Shown here in pieces: positions 42,690 through 50,486 of a DNA stretch of 64,000 nt. Location: the NCBI RefSeq assembly GCF_019969725.1, contig NZ_JAHXYW010000008.1, forward strand, positions 1 through 64,000, given 5' to 3'. The notes beneath the pieces were generated by a model, which was not told where the DNA came from, searched no databases, and saw only the letters and a program-made list of their open reading frames with translations. This DNA is from Neobacillus bataviensis (lineage in GTDB: Bacteria > Bacillota > Bacilli > Bacillales_B > DSM-18226). Position 1 is the stretch's first letter, and every line of letters begins with the position of its first letter. Made by a program: the position numbers and the translations under genes.

Positions 42690-43460
42690 TTAGGAATAAC
42701 GGCTGATAACCGTTTGAATTTTTTGTGTTAAATAAGGAATATCTGCATTTGTAACAGTTAAACGCACATTTGTTTCATCTGTTCCCATTGCTTCAGAGAA
42801 TAAACCTGATAAACCTCTAGCACGGCGATCGACTTGGAGCATTATATCCAGTTCCCCGTTACCTGCTGGAAAGAAAACGACTTCAAGTTCATCTAAACGG
42901 CCGCGGAATGGTCCAGAAGCAGGAACGAATTCAAATTCTTGAACAAAAGGAAGGCGTCCCCGCAATCTTCTAGGTGCCTCTTCACAATCTGCTTCCCTAA
43001 TTCTAAAGCCCAGATTATCAACGGAATTAAATACAGCAGACATCAACGGATTAGGGACCACCTTTAAATGATCCTGATCACTTGGATCGACACCACCTTT
43101 AATATCAAGGCCAGTCGATACCCAAACCTTGGATCTACCGATAGTTAATGGAGTATCATAGGGCAATTGGAAAGTAAACGGAATTTCTTTTCGTTCATTT
43201 GACCTAATGGTAAAGGGTGTCGTTAAGCGGAAACGGTCGATCGTTGCTGTGACTGTATACTTCCGGTCATCAGATTCTCTTAAATAGGTTGTGTTTAATG
43301 CTAAATAAATTTCATCAACCTGCTGTTCCACTTTGCCGCCTCTAATTTCTACAACTCCCTTAACGGTCTCTCCCGGCATATACGTATCCTTTTCTAACTT
43401 TGTGTCTACTGCTGCTGATCCAATCCCTACACTGGCAAATACTTTGTTAAAGAACGACAT
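42690..43460 (-). CDS. spo0M: Sporulation-control protein Spo0M
   Basis: 256 residues, arrestin-like fold: FFNKVFASVGIGSAAVDTKL start, PGETVKGVVEI, FQLPYDTP and a basic LRGRLPFVQEFEF loop match B. subtilis Spo0M. That protein influences Spo0A-dependent sporulation and the cytoskeleton and belongs to the sigma-W regulon. Here its start overlaps the kinase gene by 14 bases. Confidence 0.92.
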   Translation of the reverse strand: MSFFNKVFASVGIGSAAVDTKLEKDTYMPGETVKGVVEIRGGKVEQQVDEIYLALNTTYLRESDDRKYTVTATIDRFRLTTPFTIRSNERKEIPFTFQLPYDTPLTIGRSKVWVSTGLDIKGGVDPSDQDHLKVVPNPLMSAVFNSVDNLGFRIREADCEEAPRRLRGRLPFVQEFEFVPASGPFRGRLDELEVVFFPAGNGELDIMLQVDRRARGLSGLFSEAMGTDETNVRLTVTNADIPYLTQKIQTVISRYS

Positions 43461-44268
43461 TTTTTTCTCTCCCTTGATTAAGTATAAATTGTTGAATATC
43501 AGCTTTTATTTGAGCGCAATTGTCATAAGCAATATCGATTTGCAGAAGCCTGCGAATGATGCGTTTTGCTTGATCAGATATATCCAATTCCACTTCCCAG
43601 CTTTTTTCTGCTGTATTTTCTTGAACGGTAAAATTGGAATACAGCAAAAATAAAAGAAAATGGCCCAATCCATAGAAATCCGCCTGTTGGTTTACTTCTT
43701 TACGTAAATCCAGTTTGCGTCGTTTCTCTTTGTATTTAAAATTCAAAGGTCTAGCAAGTCCTAAATCAATCAGCCTAATCTTTGATCCGGCTTGGATGAC
43801 ATTAGGAATACGGATATCACGATGGATAAGATTACGACTATGAAGATATTCAATATGTTCTAATAATTCGAAAGCAATCCTAAACGCTTCTCTTTCAGGA
43901 ATGACCATATTTTCAGCAAAAATTAATTGTTCAAAATTCTTGCCGTCAATAAATTCCATCGTATAATAGGGGATTTTCTTAAATGTCCCGTCCTCAAAAT
44001 ACATTGGAAATCCTGGATTATCCATCGAATTTAATAATACTTTTTCTAACTCAAAGCCTTGTCTTCCAGCCTTGGTTATTCTTTTGTGAAGGCGAAGTGC
44101 TTTTAGAACCTTTTTCGTTTGAGTAACTAAATCTACTACTAGATAGCTGTGCCCATAGCTGCCCATACCGAGATGGCTGATCACCTGATAGCGGCCAGCC
44201 AGAATTTTTTCTTTAGAGAACGGCCTTTCGAAAAGATTGGAAAATAATAAAATGATTTTTTTTACCAT
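43447..44268 (-). CDS. Hanks-type Ser/Thr protein kinase, cytoplasmic
   Basis: 273 residues, whole protein is a kinase domain without membrane or PASTA part. G-loop GMGSYGHSYL, ATP-binding Lys56 (VLKAL), catalytic loop HRDIRIPN with Asp151/Asn156, and metal-binding Asp168 in IDLGLA (DLG instead of DFG). All catalytic residues are present. Similar in size to B. subtilis YbdM. Overlaps spo0M, suggesting Spo0M or its partners as candidate substrates. Confidence 0.82.
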   Translation of the reverse strand: MVKKIILLFSNLFERPFSKEKILAGRYQVISHLGMGSYGHSYLVVDLVTQTKKVLKALRLHKRITKAGRQGFELEKVLLNSMDNPGFPMYFEDGTFKKIPYYTMEFIDGKNFEQLIFAENMVIPEREAFRIAFELLEHIEYLHSRNLIHRDIRIPNVIQAGSKIRLIDLGLARPLNFKYKEKRRKLDLRKEVNQQADFYGLGHFLLFLLYSNFTVQENTAEKSWEVELDISDQAKRIIRRLLQIDIAYDNCAQIKADIQQFILNQGREKNVVL

Positions 44269-44272
44269 TTAT

Positions 44273-44455
44273 TTAACTACTAAAGAAACTAGACATAAAA
44301 CTGCCGCTTTTATGCTTCTTTTTATAATGATGGTGCCCTAGATGGTTGTGATTATAATGGTTCATCTTCTTCCAGGCATCGCTTGATGAGCTGTATTTAT
44401 GATGCCCATTGCTCAGTTTGCTTTTAATAATTGATTTAAGGATTTTTTTGAACAT
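44273..44455 (-). CDS. 60-residue His-rich peptide
   Basis: Basic N-terminus MFKKILKSIIKSKL, a Ser-rich middle, and a NHYNHNHLGHHHYKKKHK segment with nine His or Lys-flanked His residues that could bind metal or nucleic acid. AGGAGGGATTAGG precedes the ATG. Four bases before the kinase gene and first gene of the sigma-W-type operon. No known family. Confidence 0.65.
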   Translation of the reverse strand: MFKKILKSIIKSKLSNGHHKYSSSSDAWKKMNHYNHNHLGHHHYKKKHKSGSFMSSFFSS

Positions 44456-44484
44456 CCTAATCCCTCCTCATCTTCGTACCAATA

Positions 44485-44512
44485 TATACGAATAAGAAAA
44501 ATAATGGTTTCG
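44485..44512 (-). promoter_or_regulatory. Sigma-W-type (ECF) promoter
   Basis: Minus strand CGAAAC (44507-44512), 16 bases, CGTATA (44485-44490), matching TGAAAC-N16-CGTATA at all but one base. It lies about 30 bases before the first gene of the His-rich peptide/kinase/spo0M operon, and spo0M is a known sigma-W target in B. subtilis. Confidence 0.75.
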
Positions 44513-44555
44513 CTATTTTAAAAAAAATAATTCATTTCATCGAATCAAACAAAAA

Positions 44556-44574
44556 GCGAGCACAGAATGCTCGT
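44556..44574 (-). terminator. Terminator of yozD
   Basis: GAGCA / TGCTC stem extended by C-G and G-T pairs, minus strand then GCTTTTTGTTTG. Confidence 0.6.
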
Positions 44575-44630
44575 CTTTCGTCTCCATCTATTTTAAGAAG
44601 AGGCTTTTCCCTTCTTTCATTCAATGTTTA

Positions 44631-44804
44631 TTATTCATCTTGCACTTCTTCATCGATGATACTTTTCTCAATTAAATATTCAAAGGTAATGTCAGCGAGT
44701 TCTTCCAATTCTTCTTCGCTAGGAACGTATCCCCTTTTTACAAGCTCATGAAAGAAAAATTCGGCAATTTCTTCTGTATCAATAAATACTTCAATTTCTC
44801 TCAT
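44631..44804 (-). CDS. yozD: YozD-family small acidic protein
   Basis: 57 residues: MREIEVFIDTEEIAEFFFHE, then LVKRGYVPSEEELEEL and DITFEYLIEK, recalling B. subtilis YozD over its length. AAAAGGGGGCG lies 5 bases before the ATG. Occupies the same neighbourhood (yodL, yodN, yozE, kamA) as in B. subtilis. Function unknown. Confidence 0.75.
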   Translation of the reverse strand: MREIEVFIDTEEIAEFFFHELVKRGYVPSEEELEELADITFEYLIEKSIIDEEVQDE

Positions 44805-44942
44805 AGCATCGCCCCCTTTTTACAGAATGTATGATGTACATGGCCTTTTCATGCTATTTCAATTTATTAAAAAAAGAAACATGTCTTTTTTTAATCGGAC
44901 AAGCATATGTTTGAAGTAAATAATCCTACTTGAGGTGATATC

Positions 44943-45110
44943 ATGTTAAATTTACAAACAAAGTTTGAGGCATTAATGGAAGATGTTAACAAAGAAGATG
45001 GGCAAACTGTACAAATGATGGAAAACTTCCTCAGTGCGATGTTTTTTCTAATTAAATGGGCCGGAATTCCTTTTGTTTTGTATTTATTGTTTGCGGTAAC
45101 ACGGTTATAG
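44943..45110 (+). CDS. 55-residue membrane peptide
   Basis: MLNLQTKFEALMEDVNKEDG, then an amphipathic linker and one predicted helix WAGIPFVLYLLFAV. GAGGTGATATC precedes the ATG. Plus-strand gene facing yodN with only one base between the stops. Not recognised. Confidence 0.55.
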   Translation: MLNLQTKFEALMEDVNKEDGQTVQMMENFLSAMFFLIKWAGIPFVLYLLFAVTRL

Positions 45111-45111
45111 G

Positions 45112-45807
45112 CTACACATGGCTTTTGCCATCGTTGCTTACAAGGCTCTCTAATTTTCTGAGAATAACTCGCATGACTTGATAGTATTCTTGATCATGAA
45201 ATAATTCATATAGTATTCGATAATCGTTGAATATATCTAACAAATTATCAATTAGTTCCTTCTTTTCCTTTTTACGCTCGATTTCTTCAAATTCCGCTTT
45301 CCTTACCATGTTTTGCAAATTAGGATTTTTTGTTGTTTTTTCTTGCTTATTCACTAAGTATAAGAGGCCTAGTTTTTGAATAAATGTGTCTGCACTCTCC
45401 GCATCCGCCACAAGCGTCAGTTCCTCTTCTCCTGCTTCAAGCCACTCCCCATCACTTACTCTGGATAGTTCATAGATAACATCTTCCCATGCATCATCCT
45501 TATAGCGCCATATTTCGGTACGGAAGCCAACCACTTTAAATAAATCTGCACCATAACCGGCTACTTGAACTAAATCACCGATAAAAAATTTATATTCTAT
45601 ATCAATTTGCTCCTGTTCCATTATCGTGCCGTCATATTCGGAGAGTAATTGCAAGGCTTCCTCAATGAACAGCCCATCACTCTTATTCACTTCATACACA
45701 TACTTTCCGTCGAGCCATTTTACATCTGTAACTCTGCCAACAGTACCATATATTGTAATCACGACCGTATCACCGATCTTGTACTTCGGTTTTTTTCGTT
45801 TTGCCAT
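45112..45807 (-). CDS. yodN: YodN-like protein
   Basis: About 231 residues. Two SH3-like barrels: KYKIGDTVVITIYGTVGRV and FFIGDLVQVAGYGADLFKVVG, then a charged helical C-terminus (AEFEEIERKKEKKELIDNL). ATG at 45807 is chosen because GGGAGGAC lies just upstream. Name assigned from gene order (yozD-yodN-yozE-yokU-kamA) and size. Cytoplasmic; role unknown. Confidence 0.65.
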   Translation of the reverse strand: MAKRKKPKYKIGDTVVITIYGTVGRVTDVKWLDGKYVYEVNKSDGLFIEEALQLLSEYDGTIMEQEQIDIEYKFFIGDLVQVAGYGADLFKVVGFRTEIWRYKDDAWEDVIYELSRVSDGEWLEAGEEELTLVADAESADTFIQKLGLLYLVNKQEKTTKNPNLQNMVRKAEFEEIERKKEKKELIDNLLDIFNDYRILYELFHDQEYYQVMRVILRKLESLVSNDGKSHV

Positions 45808-45902
45808 GTCCTCCCATCCTCTCAAATGATTAGTCGTGAATTTTGATTACAATAGTATATGCGCAGCTATTTATAAAAGCGCATGACAATTATAAAATGA
45901 AA

Positions 45903-45929
45903 AAATCGCCTCCAACGAGGAGACGATTT
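45903..45929 (-). terminator. Terminator of yozE
   Basis: AAATCGTCTCC / GGAGGCGATTT stem (one mismatch), minus strand then TTTTCATTTT. Confidence 0.75.
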
Positions 45930-45933
45930 CTTT

Positions 45934-46161
45934 TTATGCTTTATTTTCAGATATGATATACAACTGCCAGGCTTCATCAAATATAGACATCGATTCCAAA
46001 TAGTGACCATTCAATTCCAGATACGAGCTTAATTCGTGGTAATCAGATGAATTTTTTGGAAAACTATGATCTAAATAAGCATGATTCGCAAATAGGCTCA
46101 TTGCGTCCTTAGGGGAAGGATGCCGATATTTCATTAAGAAATGATAAAATGATTTGCTCAT
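45934..46161 (-). CDS. yozE: YozE family protein (SAM-like helical bundle)
   Basis: 75 residues: SFYHFLMKYRHPSPKDAMSL, then FANHAYLDHSFPKNSSDYHE and SYLELNGHYLESMSIFDEAW, the YozE SAM-like domain. It follows yokU by about 110 bases with a hairpin in between. Structural family known, function not. Confidence 0.88.
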   Translation of the reverse strand: MSKSFYHFLMKYRHPSPKDAMSLFANHAYLDHSFPKNSSDYHELSSYLELNGHYLESMSIFDEAWQLYIISENKA

Positions 46162-46241
46162 GATAACGCCTTTCTAATCCGTTTTATTTATATTCCATAC
46201 TATAACGGATATAGTTGGCAGCGTAAAGTTTCACATAGCAA

Positions 46242-46266
46242 AAGCAGCCTGATATTTAGGCTGCTT
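46242..46266 (-). terminator. Terminator after kamA-yokU
   Basis: AAGCAGCCT / AGGCTGCTT stem, minus strand then TTGC. Weak T run. Confidence 0.6.
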
Positions 46267-46270
46267 ACTT

Positions 46271-46549
46271 TTAGGAAGAGAAATCAAAGTAATTTTTCTT
46301 TAATAGCCTCGGGATTGCCATTAATTCTTCAAAGGTAATCACTTTTCCAACCTTACGGCAATCAATTAAATATAATTGGTTCTCAATTTCTTTTACTATC
46401 GGCTCACTCTGATAGACCATCGAACAATCCGGACAAGAGAGAGTCGGCGTCTCAGATATTTCAATTGCCCGTGTTCCATCAGGGATTTCCCAATAAACCG
46501 AACCTGTCAATCTTTTAACATTTGGGCTGCTGCACCACTCACACACCAT
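46271..46549 (-). CDS. yokU: YokU-family zinc-finger protein
   Basis: 92 residues with C-x2-C near the N-terminus (CEWCSS) and a second pair CPDC near residue 38, an MqsA/YgiT-like zinc ribbon without a DNA-binding HTH. Lies 5 bases after kamA on the same strand, as yokU does in B. subtilis, so cotranscribed with the aminomutase. Confidence 0.82.
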   Translation of the reverse strand: MVCEWCSSPNVKRLTGSVYWEIPDGTRAIEISETPTLSCPDCSMVYQSEPIVKEIENQLYLIDCRKVGKVITFEELMAIPRLLKKNYFDFSS

Positions 46550-46554
46550 TTGCC

Positions 46555-47988
46555 CTAAACCCCCTCTGTCGTACTGCTGGAATTAGGTGTTTCATGACTT
46601 TCCTTTTCTTTTTGGGTTTGTGCCTTATATTTCTTATCCTTCAATTCATCCCGTTTGCTTCGTTTATCTTTAAGCGATGTATGAGCAGGGTCTTGATTGT
46701 AATCCTTACGGCGGTTCAGTCTTGATAATCCTTCCGGAACGAGATTAAAGTGCTGGTCATTCATAATCCCCGCTATCCCGGCAAGGGAGCGTTTTTCTTC
46801 CATGTCTGGATAGACCTCTTTAAAGTAGTTCTCCGCCCTTCCAGGGACATAGTTTTCTGGTTCAGGATACGAAGTAATAACACCCTCAAAGTTCCGTAGG
46901 ACAACCTTTTCCGCACTTTGCGAAATTAAATAATTAGGCTGAAGGGCAATTTTTCCGCCTCCTCCCGGTGCATCAACGACAAAAGTAGGCACTGCATAGC
47001 CGCTTGTATGTCCTCTTAATCCCTCAATGATTTCAAGGCCTTTTGAAACAGGTGCACGGAAATGGCCGATGCCTTCTGAAAGATCACATTGATAGATATA
47101 GTATGGCCGTACACGAATTTTCACAAGGTCATGCATCAGCCTTTTCATAATTGGAACGCTGTCATTAATACCTGCTAGAATAACAGACTGATTGCCAACT
47201 GGAACGCCGCAATTGGCGAGCATTTCACAGGCACGTTTCGATTCCTCCGTGATTTCGATCGACGTATTAAAATGGGTATTCAGCCAAACCGGATGATATT
47301 TTTTTAAAATATTACAGAGATTTTCCGTAATCCTCTGCGGGAATACAACCGGGGCCCTCGTCCCTATCCGAATAATTTCTACATGATCAATTTCCCTTAG
47401 GTTCTTAAGAATATATTCCAAAATATTATCATTAATAAGGAGGCCATCCCCTCCGGAAATCAATACATCCCTTACCTGCGGGGTTTGCCGGATATATCCA
47501 ATCGCTGCATCCAGCTGCTTCTTTGGAACACCCATGCCAATTTGCCCCGAGAAGCGCCGTCTTGTACAATAGCGGCAATACATGGAACATTGATTGGTTA
47601 CTAGAAAGAGCACCCGGTCTGGATAACGATGGGTTAACCCAGGAACGGGTGAATCTTCATCTTCGTATAATGGATCTTCGAGGTCATACTTGGTTTTATA
47701 AATTTCTTTTGAAATGGGTACAGACTGCATTCTAATCGGACAGCGTGGGTCATCTGGATTCATCAAGGAAGCATAATAGGGTGTAATATTTAAGGGGATT
47801 GTTTTCGTCGAAATTCTTACTCCCTCTTCTTCATCCGGCGTCAAATTGATAACTTTTTTCAAGTCATCTAACGTTCGAATCGTATTTGTCAGCTGCCACA
47901 GCCAATCGTTCCACTGTTCTTCGGTAACATCCTTCCAAAGCTCAATATCCTTCCAATGCCTTTTTGGCTTATATAAAAATTGTTTCAT
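46555..47988 (-). CDS. kamA: L-lysine 2,3-aminomutase
   Basis: 477 residues, radical SAM/PLP enzyme converting L-lysine to L-beta-lysine. The 4Fe-4S motif is CSMYCRYC (Cys near 134, 138, 141), followed by RRRFSG; SAM-binding ISGGDGL and the PLP region are conserved; the C-terminal tail is long and charged. ATG at 47988 has GGAGGAATT upstream. Preceded by a sigma-54 promoter. Confidence 0.95.
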   Translation of the reverse strand: MKQFLYKPKRHWKDIELWKDVTEEQWNDWLWQLTNTIRTLDDLKKVINLTPDEEEGVRISTKTIPLNITPYYASLMNPDDPRCPIRMQSVPISKEIYKTKYDLEDPLYEDEDSPVPGLTHRYPDRVLFLVTNQCSMYCRYCTRRRFSGQIGMGVPKKQLDAAIGYIRQTPQVRDVLISGGDGLLINDNILEYILKNLREIDHVEIIRIGTRAPVVFPQRITENLCNILKKYHPVWLNTHFNTSIEITEESKRACEMLANCGVPVGNQSVILAGINDSVPIMKRLMHDLVKIRVRPYYIYQCDLSEGIGHFRAPVSKGLEIIEGLRGHTSGYAVPTFVVDAPGGGGKIALQPNYLISQSAEKVVLRNFEGVITSYPEPENYVPGRAENYFKEVYPDMEEKRSLAGIAGIMNDQHFNLVPEGLSRLNRRKDYNQDPAHTSLKDKRSKRDELKDKKYKAQTQKEKESHETPNSSSTTEGV

Positions 47989-48024
47989 CACAATTCCTCC
48001 ATTCGTGACCTTTACTTATTAATA

Positions 48025-48040
48025 TGCAAGAAACGTGCCA
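48025..48040 (-). promoter_or_regulatory. Sigma-54 (-24/-12) promoter of kamA
   Basis: TGGCACGTTTCTTGCA on the minus strand matches the TGGCAC-N5-TTGCW consensus exactly. It lies 37 bases upstream of kamA and downstream of the gene for a sigma-54 activator. Confidence 0.88.
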
Positions 48041-48078
48041 ATGCTTAAGAGCTGGAGCGCCCGTTTGGAGGAACAAAA

Positions 48079-48100
48079 AGGCGCCGAAAATTCGGCGCCT
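48079..48100 (-). terminator. Terminator of kamR
   Basis: AGGCGCCGAA / TTCGGCGCCT stem, minus strand then TTTTGTTCC. Separates kamR from the kamA promoter. Confidence 0.85.
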
Positions 48101-49494
48101 CAGTCTAGTATTTTTTTAATTTTATATTGTAACGTTTGTCTTGGGATCTCTAATAGTTTGGAGGCTTGATTGATATTTCCAGCACTTAACTCTAATGCAT
48201 TTTTAATTAATCGTTTCTCTAACTTTTCAATATTTTTCCTTAGTGAAAGCTCTACAGTTGAATCCATACTACTTTGCGGCGATGCTGAAAGATGCTTCAA
48301 CATTATCGGCAAATCCTCGACCCTTAGGTATTCCGCTTCAGAGATATTCATCATGTATTCAATCGTATGCTTTAACTCGCGTACATTCCCTGGCCATTGA
48401 TACTCGAGAAATAAGGATTTACACGAATTTTTAATGCCCTTTATGTTTTTTGTCAATTTAACGTTGAATTCCTTAATAAAGTGTTCTGTTAAAAACAAAA
48501 TATCTTCTTTTCGATCCCTTAACGGCAGCAGGGAAAAGGTGAACACATTTAATCGGTAATAGAGGTCAGACCTAAGCTTCTGGTCTTGAAGTGCTTCATT
48601 TGGATGTACATTCATCGCGGCGATGACGCGAACATCCACAAGTATGTTTTCCGAGCTCCCGACCCTTCTAACCATTCCATCCTCTAACACTCTAAGCAGC
48701 TTCGCCTGCAGTTCAATCGGCATAGTATGTAACTCGTCTAGAAAAAGAGTGCCCCCATCTGCCAGCTCAAATAAGCCTTTTCGGTCAACTGCCCCAGTAT
48801 AGCTTCCTTTAGCTGTACCAAAAAGAATGCTTTCAAGCAGGGTTTCGGGAATTGCTGCACAATTTTGCGCTATAAATGGACCTTCAGAGCGCAGTGACTC
48901 ACAGTGGAGGCCCTGAACAAACAGTTCTTTTCCAGTGCCGCTTTCCCCATAAACAAGAATGGGAGAATCCGATTTTGCTAATTTTTTCGCTTCCTCCTTT
49001 AAGCTGTTGAAGCTGGAATTTACCGTCATTAAATCCCTAAGGGTATACCTGACCTGCCTGCCAGACTTTTTCCTGTTGCTTCTATTTAACCCTTTTTGCA
49101 GGTCTAGTAATCTTTCTGCAAACAGCTTCATTCGCGAATAATCTTTAGCGATTTCAACGGCACCGATGATTTCTTCGCCTAAAAAGATAGGCAGTGTCGT
49201 ATTCATGGTATCAATTCTAGTGCCATGCAAATTCATATAAACCTGGGTTTGATTGTAAATTGGCTTTCCTGTTTTTATGACCTTTAACAAGGTACTGGAT
49301 TCTTCTGAAAGGGAAGGAAAGGAATCAAATAAATGCTTCCCCAATACTTCCTTTACTGTCATCCCATCATGTCTTGCTGCCACTTCGTTATAATAAATCG
49401 TTTTTCCTTCTGTATTGACCACATGGATTCCTTCATCAATACTTTTTAATATGGCGCTTAGAACTTCTTGCGTTAAAGCGGTTAATTGGGCCAT
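48100..49494 (-). CDS. kamR: Sigma-54-dependent activator KamR
   Basis: 464 residues: PAS sensor (about 10-125), AAA+ domain with Walker A GESGTGKE (183-190), sigma-54 contact loop GSYTGA at 230-235 (usual GAFTGA) and Walker B LFLDEL, then a Fis-type HTH (ASKLLEIPRQTLQYKIKK). In B. thuringiensis the KamR activator drives kamA from a -24/-12 promoter; gene position and the promoter here agree. PAS ligand unknown. Confidence 0.9.
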   Translation of the reverse strand: MAQLTALTQEVLSAILKSIDEGIHVVNTEGKTIYYNEVAARHDGMTVKEVLGKHLFDSFPSLSEESSTLLKVIKTGKPIYNQTQVYMNLHGTRIDTMNTTLPIFLGEEIIGAVEIAKDYSRMKLFAERLLDLQKGLNRSNRKKSGRQVRYTLRDLMTVNSSFNSLKEEAKKLAKSDSPILVYGESGTGKELFVQGLHCESLRSEGPFIAQNCAAIPETLLESILFGTAKGSYTGAVDRKGLFELADGGTLFLDELHTMPIELQAKLLRVLEDGMVRRVGSSENILVDVRVIAAMNVHPNEALQDQKLRSDLYYRLNVFTFSLLPLRDRKEDILFLTEHFIKEFNVKLTKNIKGIKNSCKSLFLEYQWPGNVRELKHTIEYMMNISEAEYLRVEDLPIMLKHLSASPQSSMDSTVELSLRKNIEKLEKRLIKNALELSAGNINQASKLLEIPRQTLQYKIKKILD

Positions 49495-49557
49495 TTATTT
49501 CACCTGCCTTTCTGGTAGGATAAGGTGCCGAAAAATGGTCATACTTGAGCCGAAAAT

Positions 49558-50412
49558 TTAGCAGTTTGCCAGATTCTTTACCCACATATTCATATTTTCT
49601 AATTTGTCATAGATATAGCAATTATTCATTAACCTTCCCCTATAGGAATACCCAAGCTGGTATAAAACAGCATTCATGCCAAAGGATAAAGATCTTGCTA
49701 TCGAGTAGGCACAAAAGATTCCTTTTCTTTTCAATTCAGCCTCAAGCTCTTTAAGAATTAGCTTCATTAATCCATACTTCCGATGTTCTGTCAGGGTCGC
49801 ACAATCTGTTAATTCCGCATTTTTATAAAACCCATTGATTTCAGCAGAGGCAGCACTGACTATTTTACTCTGGTAAAAAAATGCATAATAAATCGTTCCA
49901 TCCTTCATGGTCTTTTTAATATATTCCGGATCATTCATCGGAGTGGGATAGATTTGAAACACTTGGCCATACAGGGCGGCTAGCTCTACTGCATATCTTT
50001 CGTCTGTCTTTTTCAGTTCATATTCTTTGGGAGGAAACGCTTTTTCGACCGATGTATCTAATTGATAAATACTGTGGACCATCCCGTCTTCTGTAATCCA
50101 ATGGTCGTTTTTCTTTCTTTCTTGTGTATAAAACTTTGAAAAAAAATGAGCATCGGAACCAAGAAAATAACGATCAACGACAGCTTCAGGCTGGAGTGCA
50201 TGTTCGAGTAATTTCAGTGAATCTTCTGTACGAGCCTTAAATATTAGCTTTTCTGCTTGGTGCTTTTTAACAAGCTCCTCTGTTTTTTCTAATAACAGGT
50301 TCAAATTCCCCCGATAATCATCCACACGAATTCGTTTATTAAAGGGGTCCAAATAGACCTCCAGGAAAAAGCGACTGTCCTCCACATAAATCGTTTCTGA
50401 TGTTTGATTCAT
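49558..50412 (-). CDS. ablB: Beta-lysine N6-acetyltransferase (YodP/AblB)
   Basis: 284 residues. N-terminal region of about 130 residues, then a GNAT domain: ADSFEI-type motif replaced by VSAASAEI, with the acetyl-CoA loop LTEHRKYGLMKLILKELE. Acetylates beta-lysine to N6-acetyl-beta-lysine, a compatible solute in some archaea and bacilli. AAGGAGGGGATCGA precedes the ATG. Follows a terminator, so expression needs read-through from the aldehyde dehydrogenase gene. Confidence 0.88.
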   Translation of the reverse strand: MNQTSETIYVEDSRFFLEVYLDPFNKRIRVDDYRGNLNLLLEKTEELVKKHQAEKLIFKARTEDSLKLLEHALQPEAVVDRYFLGSDAHFFSKFYTQERKKNDHWITEDGMVHSIYQLDTSVEKAFPPKEYELKKTDERYAVELAALYGQVFQIYPTPMNDPEYIKKTMKDGTIYYAFFYQSKIVSAASAEINGFYKNAELTDCATLTEHRKYGLMKLILKELEAELKRKGIFCAYSIARSLSFGMNAVLYQLGYSYRGRLMNNCYIYDKLENMNMWVKNLANC

Positions 50413-50453
50413 TCGATCCCCTCCTTAAACACCATGAAGCTATTTGAAAAAAA

Positions 50454-50477
50454 GTCTGGCCTAGAATTAAGCCAGAC
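50454..50477 (-). terminator. Internal terminator between the aldehyde dehydrogenase gene and yodP
   Basis: GTCTGGC / GCCAGAC stem, loop of 10, minus strand then TTTTTTTC. No promoter is evident between it and yodP, so it may set a lower level for yodP. Confidence 0.75.
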
Positions 50478-50486
50478 ATCGTGATG

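Noticed and set aside
49495..49557. Second -24/-12 promoter in front of kamR
   Set aside because: CGGCACCTTATCC resembles a -24 element, but no TTGC follows at the correct distance.
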